Positions 34,066-45,317 of a stretch of DNA of 64,000 nt are shown one piece after another (within the stretch, counting starts at the first letter, position 1; each line of letters begins with the position of its first letter). Origin of the DNA: Coleophoma eucalyptorum (lineage: Eukaryota > Ascomycota > Leotiomycetes > Helotiales > Dermateaceae); the NCBI GenBank assembly GCA_026120035.1, contig JALRME010000018.1, forward strand, positions 310,001 to 374,000, in the 5' to 3' direction. The translations under genes were made by a program, and so were the position numbers. The notes under the pieces are model-generated. The model was not told the origin of the DNA. It made no database searches and saw only the letters and a program-made list of their open reading frames with translations.

Positions 34066-35699
34066 TCACTTCGACATCCTTATTCTGATGCCCTTCGAGC
34101 CATCCTTTACCATTGGGAATAACGCATCACGATACATCGCCACGTCTCCAATATTAGTCTCAAACAGATCCATAACGCCAACGTCAGAGCTCCCCTTCAC
34201 AGCAGCAGATCCAAATACCCTGAAAAGTGTGCTCAAGCCGATATATAGCTCTGCCCATGCCAGATTAAGGCCAAGGCAACCTCTTGGGCCCTTACAGAAA
34301 GAAACAAGGTATCTATCAAGTCGTCCAGTTGTGTCATCGGTCCATCGCTCTGGGTGAAATGCATGCGCGTCTGGAAAGACTCGCTCGTTTAGGTGCACAT
34401 CCGGAATAGCCATGCTGACAGGGACGCCCACAGGAATTTCCCAATCTTTAAATTTCATTGGCTGGTCAAGTGCTATCCTAGGGATCCTGCTGGTATTCCC
34501 GAATCCAAGCCGTAGTCCTTCTTTGATAACGCCTGTGAGATATGGAAGCGACTCGAGGATTGGAAGTGGTGTACTTTTGTTCGGATCAGGAATGGCGTTC
34601 TCGAGCTCCTCTTTCAGTTTCTTAAGTATCTCTGCGTCAGCCAACAAGTGGTAGATGGCGACGCTTAGAGCCCAAGATGTAGTATGAGTGCCGGCTCCAA
34701 CAAGAAGCACGGCTTCCTCAGCAAGTCTCTCTGTGCTCTTCTCCTCGTCTGGAAGATCGCTATTCAACAAATCGTGAAACATGGTTCTATCAGTCTCGTC
34801 AAACTTTTCAGCTGTCCGATTTCGAATCTTTTCGATTTGATCAACTCGTTCCTAGCAGCTAGTTAGGAACGTGGTTTGCAAGCAATATTTGCATCACTTA
34901 CTCGTTTCAGTATTATGAATGACGACATTTCAGGTAATTTCATGGCGATACTTTCGGGAAGTGCTTTCGTAAGTTTCATGATCCAATTCATATTTCTCAT
35001 CAGCGTGTTAGCTGTGCCTGCAGAAAATGAGGTATCGTGAAAAAAAGGGTCAAATCCTTCTGCTTCGAGTTTGTGATCTTGCCTGCCAAAGCAGAATTGC
35101 ATTACCACATCTATTCCTTATAAGTTATCGCAATTGTTAAAGTTGGAGTCGTGCTTACCATTTGTATATGCGGCAAATGCATGGTTCATCACTACCACTT
35201 CTCCAGTGTGGCAGAGCTTCTCGAGTCTTGATACCAGCATGTTTGCTCTCTCTTCGATGACCGGCTGGAGCTTCTGCACATTTTGCTTGGAAAAGTAGGG
35301 ACTCATTGCAGCACGTCGTCGGCGATGTAACCCTTGCTCGATCGTACCCAGCATCGAGTTTGTAATACCCAACCCTGCAGTATACCACCCCCATCTATCT
35401 TTTCTATTCGAATTGGTTGCTGCGTACAGAGTATCGTAGAAATCTGGGTCGGAGATGTGCACTTCGTGCGGGCTGATGCGGACGATTGGTCCGTATTCCT
35501 TGTGGAGGTCGGTTACTTTGAAGTAATATCTTCCATAGTTGATAACATCATGATATAACTCATACCACTGTGTTACTGCCGCTATTTTTGGGCCAGGGAT
35601 TTTTGAAATTGGTGATAGGTAAAGTCGATAAACGATGCCAAAGATAACATATAGCACAACCATGGCGGCTGAGCCTTGTAAAACGGTCGACTCTAACAT
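34066..35699 (-). CDS. Cytochrome P450 monooxygenase with an unusual I-helix
   Basis: Three exons on the minus strand (35699-35159, 35110-34902, 34851-34066) give 511 residues. An N-terminal membrane helix (about 12-30) is followed by ISKIPGPK. Motifs: I-helix GAGTHTT with His306 where an acidic residue is usual, ExxR in KEGLRLGF, FHPERW, and heme loop FCKGPRGCLG with Cys442. The layout (HRRRRAAMSPYFS, DVVMQFCFG) is that of the large fungal group containing trichodiene-oxygenase-like enzymes. ER-bound, substrate unknown. It is head-to-head with a Zn2Cys6 regulator 546 bp away, a common arrangement for a dedicated regulator and target, though no further biosynthetic core gene is adjacent. Confidence 0.92.
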
Positions 35700-36245
35700 G
35701 ATGAAAGAATTAAATATTCCGATTATGATAATGGAATGGAACTATCAATCACCAGCGAACCTTCGTCATTATATACATTTAGCCTCAATGGCGACGTTAT
35801 AGTTTGGAAGCCGTATATATGTAAGATACTCGTGTCTTTTGACGAATCACAGATTGCTGACAAGCACCCACTACCTCATTCTCAGATTGGTCCTCGACAA
35901 ATAAGTGCTCGTTCACAAGCATTGCCTCTTCATAGCGTCTGAAATCGACGCCCACCTATCCAGAGTAAGTTAAGATTCAGCCTCGAGAAAAAACAATAAA
36001 TCTCAATCTTACACACCCAACTCGGTAAAGGTAGTAGAGGTATCTATAGCCCACAGTTTCACATGTCACGTGCACGCAGCGTCGTGATTGGACAAAGCTT
36101 ACGAGTTGCACCGAGCTTCCTTGAACATCCATCTTCCGCAACTCAAAACCCGATATGGTCCCTATCGCATAGGAGCCCTCACACTAGTTTCAAGACATCT
36201 TCTGCCGCCTTGTGGGCATGTGCTTCGGCCACTTTAGGGCTGAAC
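35700..36245. promoter_or_regulatory. Divergent promoter of P450 and Zn2Cys6 genes
   Basis: A 546 bp bidirectional interval. It contains TATATA-type runs near 35770-35820. The regulator frame stays open upstream to 36063, but this extension has no motif. Confidence 0.4.
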
Positions 36246-38027
36246 ATGTCGAGTAACCTGCACAGCAGGCCCGTTCCTCAGCGCAAATGGCGCCGCACAG
36301 GCAAACCGAAGAGCACCACAGGTTGCCAGACATGCCGACGCAGACGTGTAAAATGCGACGAAGGGAAGCCGGCATGCAACCGGTGTGTGAAAGGAGGGAT
36401 TTTATGTGAGGGATATAGTATCCCCAAGAAACCTTCGAAATCTTCGAATTCCTCAAGCAAGGAGCCGAGGCCTATTTTGCCCAAAGCCCCACAGACTGAT
36501 GGGCCGCTGAAGATTGCTCCTGGTGGAGTTCTTGTGGCAAATGACACGGAGAGTCGGTACATGGTGCATTTTGAAAACAAAGCGAACTCTGGGATTGAAG
36601 GGATCATGGACTGGCCTCTCTGGAAACACTTAGTTCTGCAGTTGTGTCACCAAGAATCATTTGTCAAAGATTCTGTCATTGCTATTGGAGCCTTGGTCAA
36701 GTCAGTTGAGACTACCGCTGCCCTTAGGAGGCGTCCTACAGGTGCAGTGACATCCAGCCTCGCTAAGATGCACAAGCAGTTTGCCCTGATGAAATATGGC
36801 AAAGCACTACATGCTATGCAGATTGCATTGGCCAACGCGAAGCCACGAGAAGTTCTGATTGCTTGCATCCTTGTCTACTCCTTCGAGGTCCTCCTCAATA
36901 ACCGTCATCTGGCTCTCACTCATGCCATGGCTGGCCATCGTCTTCTATGTAGCTGGCGTGGAAAACAGACCCAAGGTTTGGACATCAACAGGGATGGCCT
37001 ACTGTCACCTGCGCCCCTTGATGTCGATGATGAGCTTGTTGAAGCATTCGAGCGCTTGAATATACAGATATCAACCATATTTGATCCACGGCCAGTGGAG
37101 GTTCATCAGAGTTTAGTCAACGAAGCACGTCTTGTGACACAACGCATGCCTCCAGTATTCGATAGCATGATCCAAGCAAAACGATATCTTAACGCAGTGA
37201 TGCGACGTTGCCATCATTTCCTGGCAACAACCTGGCCCAATTCAGGAGCTGGGGCGCTTTATCGAGATATAGCCAATACCCTAGGAGGAGAAGTGGTTGT
37301 CACGACAGGAGTCAACATCTTCAGTACAGCACTTAAAGTCGACGACTCCCTCCAAGAAAAGGTACCGGAATTTATGAATGATATCACATCATGGATGCGT
37401 AGCTTTGACCCTCTATTTCGAGAATCGCGTTCTCTTGAGAAGGTTGGTCTGCGAAACCACATAATTGCCACACTCCTTCGGCTCCACTCCATCGCAACCA
37501 AAATTGTTGTTGCAGGAGTCTTGTTCAAAAATGAATCATCATATGATATCTTCCTCCCTGAGTTCAGTGAGATGATTGCATTAGCAGACATCGTTGTTAA
37601 ATCCCAGTCCCTAGAGATTAAAAATCAGAACCAAGGGCTGCGCGGCTTCATGCTAGATCATGGGATTATAGCACCAATGTTCCTATTAGGCATGCGATGT
37701 AGAGATGGTGTTCTGCGCAGGAAGGCTATCCAAATATTGTCGTCGTGGCATGACGAGGCATTCTGGCAAGCTGCGCTAATCGCAAAACTCTGCCCCTTTA
37801 TCATGGAGGTGGAGGAAGCTGGTATGGTCGACGGACATATTCCTGAGTCAGCGCGTGCTGTCATTACAGCGGTTTGTGAGGGCCCAACCCCGGACGATGG
37901 TGGACCCACGGAGGTCTTGGTGCAATGTGTACAGCGGTACGGAAGTCCAGATGGTGGACCAGCTTGGCATGAGAAGAGAGTTCGATACTATGATATTGCG
38001 GAACCGTACCACCCGAGCCACTCTTGA
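36246..38027 (+). CDS. Zn2Cys6 transcription factor
   Basis: A single exon of 593 residues when started at the ATG at 36246 (MSSNLHSRPVPQRKWRR). The frame is open back to 36063, which would add 61 residues without motif. The zinc cluster has cysteines at 27, 30, 37, 44, 47 and 54 (GCQTCRRRRVKCDEGKPAC then NRC), preceded by a basic stretch. The C-terminal part carries the fungal_trans_2-like helical pattern ALMKYGKALHAMQIALAN and HALAGH-like LTHAMAGHRLL. Nuclear DNA-binding regulator, target unknown; the divergent P450 is the obvious candidate. No introns, unlike the other two regulators in this window. Confidence 0.9.
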   Translation: MSSNLHSRPVPQRKWRRTGKPKSTTGCQTCRRRRVKCDEGKPACNRCVKGGILCEGYSIPKKPSKSSNSSSKEPRPILPKAPQTDGPLKIAPGGVLVANDTESRYMVHFENKANSGIEGIMDWPLWKHLVLQLCHQESFVKDSVIAIGALVKSVETTAALRRRPTGAVTSSLAKMHKQFALMKYGKALHAMQIALANAKPREVLIACILVYSFEVLLNNRHLALTHAMAGHRLLCSWRGKQTQGLDINRDGLLSPAPLDVDDELVEAFERLNIQISTIFDPRPVEVHQSLVNEARLVTQRMPPVFDSMIQAKRYLNAVMRRCHHFLATTWPNSGAGALYRDIANTLGGEVVVTTGVNIFSTALKVDDSLQEKVPEFMNDITSWMRSFDPLFRESRSLEKVGLRNHIIATLLRLHSIATKIVVAGVLFKNESSYDIFLPEFSEMIALADIVVKSQSLEIKNQNQGLRGFMLDHGIIAPMFLLGMRCRDGVLRRKAIQILSSWHDEAFWQAALIAKLCPFIMEVEEAGMVDGHIPESARAVITAVCEGPTPDDGGPTEVLVQCVQRYGSPDGGPAWHEKRVRYYDIAEPYHPSHS

Positions 38028-38504
38028 TCCGGATATATTTCGTTGGATTTCGACCATAAGGGTCCTTCACTCATTGAAATCATATGTATAGTTTCATGTG
38101 AATAGTTCTCTATGTTATCTACTAAAGATCTATCTAGCGCTGTGGCATGATGTAGAGCGCCCAGGCACATGAGTGACCTGGAAGAGCCGGAAGCTGGGAT
38201 CTCGGCAACTAAGTTTCCACTCAGAGGCAGAGGCGGAACAGGTAGATTTTAAAAAAACCCAAGCAACAAGAAAGTTAAAAATAGTCGGGATTAGGATGGA
38301 AATTTTCATATATTACCTGATATTTCACATTGCTATTACCATGGTCAACTTGCTGATGCATTTATAATGTAAAAGTCTTATCAATCATGGGCCGTGGAAT
38401 AAGCAGGTACGTTGAAACGTGGAATAAAATACCAACTGTCATTATATACAAGAATTATATACACTTTTATTACACCGCGCTTACCCTCCATGCTAGGCAG
38501 GGTC
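38028..38504. other. Convergent intergenic region
   Basis: 3' sides of the Zn2Cys6 regulator and the polysaccharide deacetylase. Nothing else seen. Confidence 0.5.
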
Positions 38505-40982
38505 TTACAAAGGCGGCGCGTTCGGATCCTCCATACATTGGTCCACCCTCATCAACTGCTTCCCAGTCTTCTTGGCAATAGCGATGAACTGCGGGATGTA
38601 ATCCACCGTGCTTTGATACAGGTAGTGCATCACTACCAAGTTTCCCCCCTTGTTGACATCGTCCTGGAAGGCAGTCAGCTGCTTCTCTGGCGTGGTGCTT
38701 TCCGCCCATAGGTAATCCTGCACGTCCACGGACCAAGCTATGAACTTGCTGTCAGGGATCAGCGCGGCGAGTCGCTGCCGGATTCGAGCACCTTCGGTGC
38801 CAAAGGGCGGGCGGAAGTACGTGGAGGTTATCCCCAGGGTCTGGGATACGGCGGCGATGTCGTTGTTCAGCTCCCAGTCGATGGCGGCGAGAGTTGGCAG
38901 CCCTTCCATGGGCGGATGAGTGTACGAGTGATATGCTACTTGATGACCGGCTTTGAGCATGCCATTATACACACTGGAGAGATTGGTGGTAGGGTCAAGT
39001 AGAGCTGCTCCAACGGTGAAGAAAGTAACATGGATACCCGCGGCTGCGATGGAATTGACGACTGTTTGCGCGAAGCTGGGCGTGCCGTCGTCAATGGCGA
39101 AAGCGAAACTGTTGGGACGCGTGCAGGAGAATAGCAATGGAGCTGTAGGCAGCTTAGAAGGAACGAGGAAGCCAGCTGGCACGGTCTTGACAAATTCAAT
39201 CTTGGTAAACACGGTTGGGTTGCTTGTATAAAATCCTTTGAGAGAGAAGCCAATGGTCTTCGTGCGATCGATGTTGAAGTGTGACAGTGGAATATAGATG
39301 TCTGTCTTCGCAGAGTTGGAGTAACGGGAAGCCTCCACTGAGTCCCAGGTTTGCGGATATGGGGACAGGTTTTCATTACAGGTCGGGTTATGCTGTAGCA
39401 GAGCGACTGTAAATGCGTTGCTCCCAGTAAATGCTAAGTGAACGTATCCATTTTCATTTGGCGTGATATTGGTACAGCTATCGGTGATTTGTGTGTACCA
39501 GGACAGATCAGAATTGCCCTTTGTATTAATGGTCAACTTCCCGGCCGAGATTTTGTATGTCGTAGGATCGTCGCCTCCATGATAAAAGCCCAAATTGTTG
39601 GAGTCTGCTTTTCCAAAAGTATCAATAACTAGGGCAGAGGCGCCAGTAGTTGCAGGGACTGTAGAACTAGGCTCAACGATGGCCACTGTAGCTGGGACAG
39701 GATACGCAGTGCCTGTGGCACCGCAATAAAATGCCAGTGGACCAAAAGTTACAGCATTATTAAGACTTGAAAAGAGAACAGTGACAATGTGATCAGTATC
39801 CAGACCTTGGAACTTAGAGAATGGGATGGTGTAGTATTTCTCGGTACCATCAAAAGTCCATCCAAGGTCGGTTGAAGAAACATCGTTCAATGCTGGGTTT
39901 GTTGTAGTGCAATCCTTTGCCGTTTGCAATTCGATGCCCATGGTGGTTCCTTTTGGTGCTTTGATAGTCAAGCCAATCCCTCCATACACATTAGTAGCCT
40001 TCACACAGCCCGTATTGCTGTACCAGTACGATGATTTGTCTTTGGGAGTAAGGGTGAGATGATTATCAGACACAATCACAGAGGTTGAAGTATCCGCTCT
40101 GCCGGTAACTGCTTTCATTGTACCGTCATCCGATGAAGGATTAAGCATAGCATTGTAGAACAGGAATGTAAGACGTGACTGCGAAGCAAAATCATCGATG
40201 AGCAGGCCTGAGCAAGATCCTGCTGGAGCCGAAGGTGTGGCACTGCTGACAGGTTTGACCGCTGAAGCACTTACAGTGCTTGAAGGCTGGAACGAGGATA
40301 CACTTGAGACTGTGCTTGAAGATGTCACACTGTTGGAAAGCGCGGTGGCCTTAGTTGAGCTTGACGCCGCTGGAAGCGCAGTAGAGCTACTTGACACAGC
40401 ATTTGCACAAACAAACTGTGTGCTTCCAATCTCCCAAGCACCAGCTACACTGAAACTCCCAAACACTACTGATCCGACCGCATTCAGATTCGCGCCTGTG
40501 AATTTGCTCAATGGTACCGTGATTACTTGCGTTGCACCGGTCATACCCGTAATATCGTAATAATAGCTTTTATAACTTGCCGTGCTGGTACACGAAGTAT
40601 ATGTTTGGAGCTCCAAGGTCAATTTTGCACCGGCGGGACCCTTGATAGGAAACGTCAGACTGGTATACTGATCCGTAGTGGCCTTCTCGCAACCGAAGGT
40701 TGTATAGAAGTAGCTTTTGGCTCTGGCTGTAAACGTAATTTTCTTGTTCACAGTATCGGCTTTTAGGCTGGTAGTAGTCCCATCATCTTGGAGCTGTTAG
40801 CATACTTAACCATAAAAGTCACGAACACTGAATAATTTACCACTTGTATACTGTCCTAAAGCATTGGTATGGGACGCATACTTGGAATAATCGTCAACGA
40901 GAAGATTGCTTGTGCATGCCGCTTGAGCTAGAGCCAAATGAAAGAGCGGCAGCAATACCTTGAAAGAGGATGAAAGTCTCAT
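38505..40982 (-). CDS. Secreted polysaccharide (chitin) deacetylase with three tandem beta-rich domains
   Basis: Two exons (40982-40841, 40786-38505) give 807 residues; the intron uses an AAG acceptor to join QYTS to DDGTTT. The start at 40982 puts the signal peptide (MRLSSSFKVLLPLFHLALAQA) first; an ATG 18 bp upstream is optional. Three related about 140-160-residue segments follow, each opening with a LLVDDY/LLIDDF/LVIDTF motif, and the first two share an SDDGT motif. A Ser/Thr-rich linker separates segments 1 and 2. The C-terminus is a NodB domain with AIDDGT, HSYTH metal motif, FRPPFGTEG and YLYQS. It should remove acetyl groups from chitin or related polymers in the wall or host interface, with the N-terminal domains probably binding polysaccharide. 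Confidence 0.9.
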
Positions 40983-41867
40983 TGTGAGTGGGGCAGTCAA
41001 TCTAAAATGAATGAAAAAGAGGAACAGACAACAAGAAGATGGTTGGATGGTTGAGGCCTTATATTCGAGCAGTTACAACGCGCCAATGTCTCCATCATCT
41101 CGTGAGCCAGATTTCTTTCACCCTCCACAACCATAGTCTCCATGTAAATGTACTATTTTACGAAAGAGCCCAACCATTTCTGTCCCCTTTCTCCCTTTCC
41201 AGTAAGGCTCGAGAAAGTTAGATCATTTGTCACGGGCGCCTTGGCTGCGCCAAATGCGCCGCCTGAGCCTGCTCCGCTTGGCGTCAACATCTCGAGGCTT
41301 CGCATGCTGACATATCGTATTATGCATCGATGTTGGCTTGTGAATAAGCCTTAAGGGTAGCAGTGACGTGCATCTTTGATTTTGTCCAGTTCATACTTTC
41401 GAATGTTCTTCGGATTTATGAGGTGTTTTTCTGGCATCTAGTCCGCATATGACACTTTTCAATTTGCAGTTGTTTGGTCTTGGGGCCAGACCCCTATAAA
41501 CATTCGCCTGCTAGTGGCGCTACCCAGCCGCTGTAGATCAGATTTAGGCTTAAAAGTAGCCCGAGCGCTGAGGTGGAGCTCCCTGGCAGAATCAGGGGAC
41601 TCCAGCCAAATCTACTTGCCCCTACTGAACTTTACCGAACTCTGGCTGGCTCGTTGTACGCCGTCCAATCCAATCCCCAATGAAGGCTAGGAGATGCGTC
41701 ATGGCAGCCCAGAGCACCGTAACTTCTGGCCTTGAATGTCAATTCAATTTGCACATGGTTTGGCAGTGAGGTCTTGAGTTACATGGTTTCTATTGGGATG
41801 ATGCTTTGAATGCATATCCAGCTCGTGAGAGCAACCTCTTCCTGATCCAAAACGCCGCCTTAGCCAC
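40983..41867. other. Intergenic stretch
   Basis: Promoter of the deacetylase and 3' region of the TFIIIC gene. No gene recognised. Confidence 0.5.
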
Positions 41868-43255
41868 TCATTGCCATCCATATTGCATCTGGGTATCATC
41901 ATCTTCGCCTGGAGCATCTACTTCGTACATTTCGTCATGGCCCGCCTGGTAATTGGCATCCCCATTATCCTCGCCATACATTGGCTGGTCGTAGGCATTT
42001 CCCATGCCCATTTGCGCGTCTTCGTCTTCATCTTCCCCATCTGACCATTGCTGGGGCGTGGGCACGGGAACAGTATCACCGTACTGAGAGCCTTCTACAG
42101 AGCCCATCACGGAAGAAACTCCGAAAGAATGCTGCTGCTGCTCAAAAAGGGTCGGGGGTCTTTCAGCCTCCTCCAATGTTTGTTTCTTTGGCCGACCAAT
42201 GATTCTCTTTTCTCGACCTCGTGCAGCATCCTTGAGCGCTACTTCCGTACGCTTCTCCTCATCTTCCTCGTCCATAACACCAAGTCTCTCCCAAGCCTTC
42301 TCAGCGGTTGTCCCTCCCCTTTTGGTTGCCTTTTGCAACTTGGCACGCTCCTTCTTCCGTTCCTCTGATATTACCTTAAGCCACTGATTTCTAGTCTTCC
42401 TCTTCCCCGCGACGACTGTAACAGCATCTTGCTCGCCTTTCTTGCGTTTAAGCTCTATCATTCGCTCCAAGAACCTCGCCTGGTCTTTCCTCTGTTCGCT
42501 CGCATTCTGCCCAATTGGGATTTTCGTTTTACTGGCTATGTCCCCCCCTGGTGGAAATCTCGCACCAGCAACTTTTTGTGCCTTGGGGGAAGGGCTTCGG
42601 GCCTTGCGATCGAGGCGAATTTGTTCGGAGACTATTCGCGCTGACGAGGTGGCCAAAAGATCGACGCCCTCGGGCAAATGCCTTAGAACTGGAAGAGGGT
42701 CGTTGGGATCGTGCTCTTTGAAGAGTAGCTCAGTGCCGATATTCTCTTCCCAGCGACACGAATATACTATTCCTCCAAAGGACACGACGGGGTGCTCTGT
42801 GTCTAAATCAAGGATTTGGACTTCTCCGACTCGATCTGCGACTTTTTGCAGTTGTCCAACATCTGTTCCGGGAACTGGTGTCGACTCTTGTGCTTGTTCG
42901 CCTTCAGGAACCTTGTTCTTATTCGAACGAGCAGCCTGCAATTCGGGTGGCATAACCCATTGTACTTTGCCAGTTCCGCCTCCACGATTCTGTTGGGTCT
43001 TCTTCTGCTGTGCTATAGCTGGCGTCGTGAGATCTAGAGTCACATAGTAAGTCTATATAGATAGGGTCAGTTTAGTACATCAAAGCATAGAGCTTGTAAA
43101 GTATGCAGTACCTCTGTCTCCGTAGTGGAGTATTCATATTCCCATTCCTCAGTAGCCTCTTCTACCTCTAGAGGGGTCGGGATTGCAGAAGAGGGTGAGC
43201 CATCGAGTGCAGGATCGATTGGTATGGCGAAAGAGGATAAATTAGCATAAGCCAT
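41868..43255 (-). CDS. TFIIIC subunit, tau55/Sfc7-like (triple-barrel domain)
   Basis: Two exons (43255-43112, 43052-41868) encode 442 residues. Splicing the 59 bp intron creates EWEYEYSTTETETYYVTLDL, the hallmark of the TFIIIC_sub6 triple-barrel domain (PF10419), with the remainder of the barrel (VQILDLDTEHPVVSFGGIVY) continuing to about residue 155. The rest is charged: basic segments (RKKGEQ...KRKTRNQW), an AT-hook-like GRPKK, and an acidic tail rich in Asp/Glu and Met/Gly. The subunit belongs to the tauA half of TFIIIC, which binds the A box of tRNA genes for RNA polymerase III. A nuclear housekeeping gene. Confidence 0.88.
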
Positions 43256-44177
43256 TAGGCAGCGGAGAAAGTAATCGTTTTGGTGAACTTTTAGGCATTG
43301 AAGTATCTGCCAGCTACAGCGGAGCGTAGAGATCAAAAGTTGTATACAATGATGCAAGGCTACGCTTGTTGCGTAGAAAAAAGAGTGCTTCGCGGGTCAA
43401 GGCCGAACGATATCGATTATGTAAGCAAGGCAGCGTTGGGCTGGTGGGTGGGGCAAGTTCATAAGCGGCATTCCCCTTTCTTATGCTGTTGGTTCCTCCT
43501 CCCGTCTTAACCTCCTCTTGGACGTAAACGCAGTTGGGTTTATGCTGACATCCTTCATGGGCTAAAGTAGAGCAGCGTCAAGAATCCGATCCTAGCGTTC
43601 GGGATTCGTTCATAGTTTCGACCAGCAAACCCCAACTAATTCCTTACTAAAGCTTGGGATTCCTGTCCTCGACGCTTTTTCATGGAGACTTAAGCAGGTG
43701 CTAGGACTCAAGATATTGCATCAAGTTAGCGACCAAGTGCTGGAGCATTGTACATGACACAGAGTCGTGTTTATTTTTTTTGTTTTTTATTTCTTTTATG
43801 GGTCATTAATTCATTATATGCCTCATCCAACCATGATCAAACGCCATTTTTATCCCTTTTTTTCCGGCCGTGAGAAGTACAGACAAGTAAAAATCGACAG
43901 CCAAGCTCTGGTAGTTCAGCATAGGGCAGAGCTGAAGCCGTCAAGCCGCCTTGTGTCTTGGTGCCACAGCGATCAAGTACCCTCCTACACACATATATCC
44001 GTTATTGGAGCGAAAAAAACTAAGCTTAACGAGTGCAGACCCAGGAGTCCCTGGTGTCTATGGGCCGTATAGGTGTGGGTGATATTAAAGCCAGCTTATC
44101 GATATCACGTATAAGTCTGATGTGAATTCAAAGTGGATCCTCCGCATGGAGTCAGGCCGCGAACTGGATCATGCGTC
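43256..44177. other. Intergenic stretch
   Basis: 5' region of the TFIIIC gene and 3' region of the aquaporin. Contains a T-rich tract near 43770-43800. No gene recognised. Confidence 0.5.
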
Positions 44178-45317
44178 TCACGAGATGAACTTCGTGGTGG
44201 ACGAGAGACTACTCGCAGTGTTTGAACGCGAATGTTTACTACCGTTCATAACACTGCCGACATCCTTTTGAACGACATGGTAAACTCCGCGTCCGTCATC
44301 ATCTTGCCCCGGGTTACAAGTCTCATATTCAAGGACCTTCAGGACCTTGTAGATAGCGACCGCGATGATGGCACCCAAGGCAGGGCCAAGCCAATATATC
44401 CAGTGGTAAGTAGTAAAGGAACCTAAGACGACATCTGGTCCAAATGCTCTGGCGGGATTGATGCCTGCGCCCGTGAAGTTGATGGCTATAGAGATCGCCA
44501 ATTAGTTTTGCAGATCATATTTGAAACTCGGGTAATTAATTGCCTACCCATCAAATGCCCGAGGAGCAAAGACATTCCGATAACTAATGGAGCGATGAAT
44601 GTTGCTCGACTCTTCTCCACAGCCATCATCAAGATGGTCAAGACCAAGAAGCCGGTGGTGAACATCTCGATCATCAGACCTTGGATTACCGTGGCTCCAC
44701 CACCCAGGGAAACGGCGACGGTGAGAGGTCCTGGGAAGATCACAGATGCAAGAAATGATGCGACGATGGCGCTGAGGACTTGAGTAGGGACGAGAAGTGC
44801 ACCTCTCACCCAAGGAACTGCACCTGCCATGCATAATCCGAACGTCACCTGTTGCTACGTCAATGGTTTCCTTGGCGGGGTTCGTTGGGCATCAACTTAC
44901 AGCTGGGTTGAACATGCCTCCACTAACACGGAAAAAGAGGAACACGGTCGTTGCCAAACTCACACCAAATCCCAGCGCGATATACAACACCTGCTCAACG
45001 CTAGACCCTGGAGTGGCAGATGTCAACAGGCATCCTGCGGCTAATTGTGCTGGCTTGCTATTCGCGACCTGGCCACCGGCGAAGGAAAAGAACAGGAAGA
45101 TGAAAGTCCCAATGAATTCTCCCAACATCGCGATCAAGTGATTGCGCGCCACATCACTAATCCAGTATACACGCCTGTTCGCCGACCCATACTTTTCAGT
45201 CTCCACCGGCTGGAAGACAGGCAGAATCATCCTGGAGGGCTTCGGTGGAGGGCTTCGAGGCGAAAGGAAGCTGCCGTTTGTCGAGGTATGAGGAGAGTAT
45301 GCCACTGGAAATGGCAT
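44178..45317 (-). CDS. Aquaporin (MIP family), first copy
   Basis: Three exons on the minus strand (45317-44901, 44848-44548, 44485-44178) give 341 residues; an ATG 30 bp further upstream is possible. Six membrane helices are evident. The first pore loop reads [12 protein letters not shown] across intron 1 and the second [13 protein letters not shown] across intron 2, both canonical NPA boxes. The half-helix context ([16 protein letters not shown]) is that of fungal orthodox-like water channels with long tails rather than glycerol facilitators, which carry a longer loop with Asp after NPA. The N-terminal tail is Pro/Ser-rich. Located in the plasma membrane or vacuole; permeant solute beyond water unknown. 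Confidence 0.93.

Noticed and set aside
36063..36245. Longer N-terminus of the third Zn2Cys6 regulator
   Set aside because: The extra 61 residues have no motif and lie in the divergent promoter; the downstream ATG gives the usual short lead into the zinc cluster.
38505..40982. Deacetylase and GH20 hexosaminidase as one chitin-degradation cluster
   Set aside because: They are 6 kb apart with an unrelated P450 and regulator between them; shared substrate type alone is not enough.
42442..43047. 201-codon plus-strand ORF
   Set aside because: Exactly antisense to the TFIIIC subunit exon, no motif, composition explained by the opposite strand.
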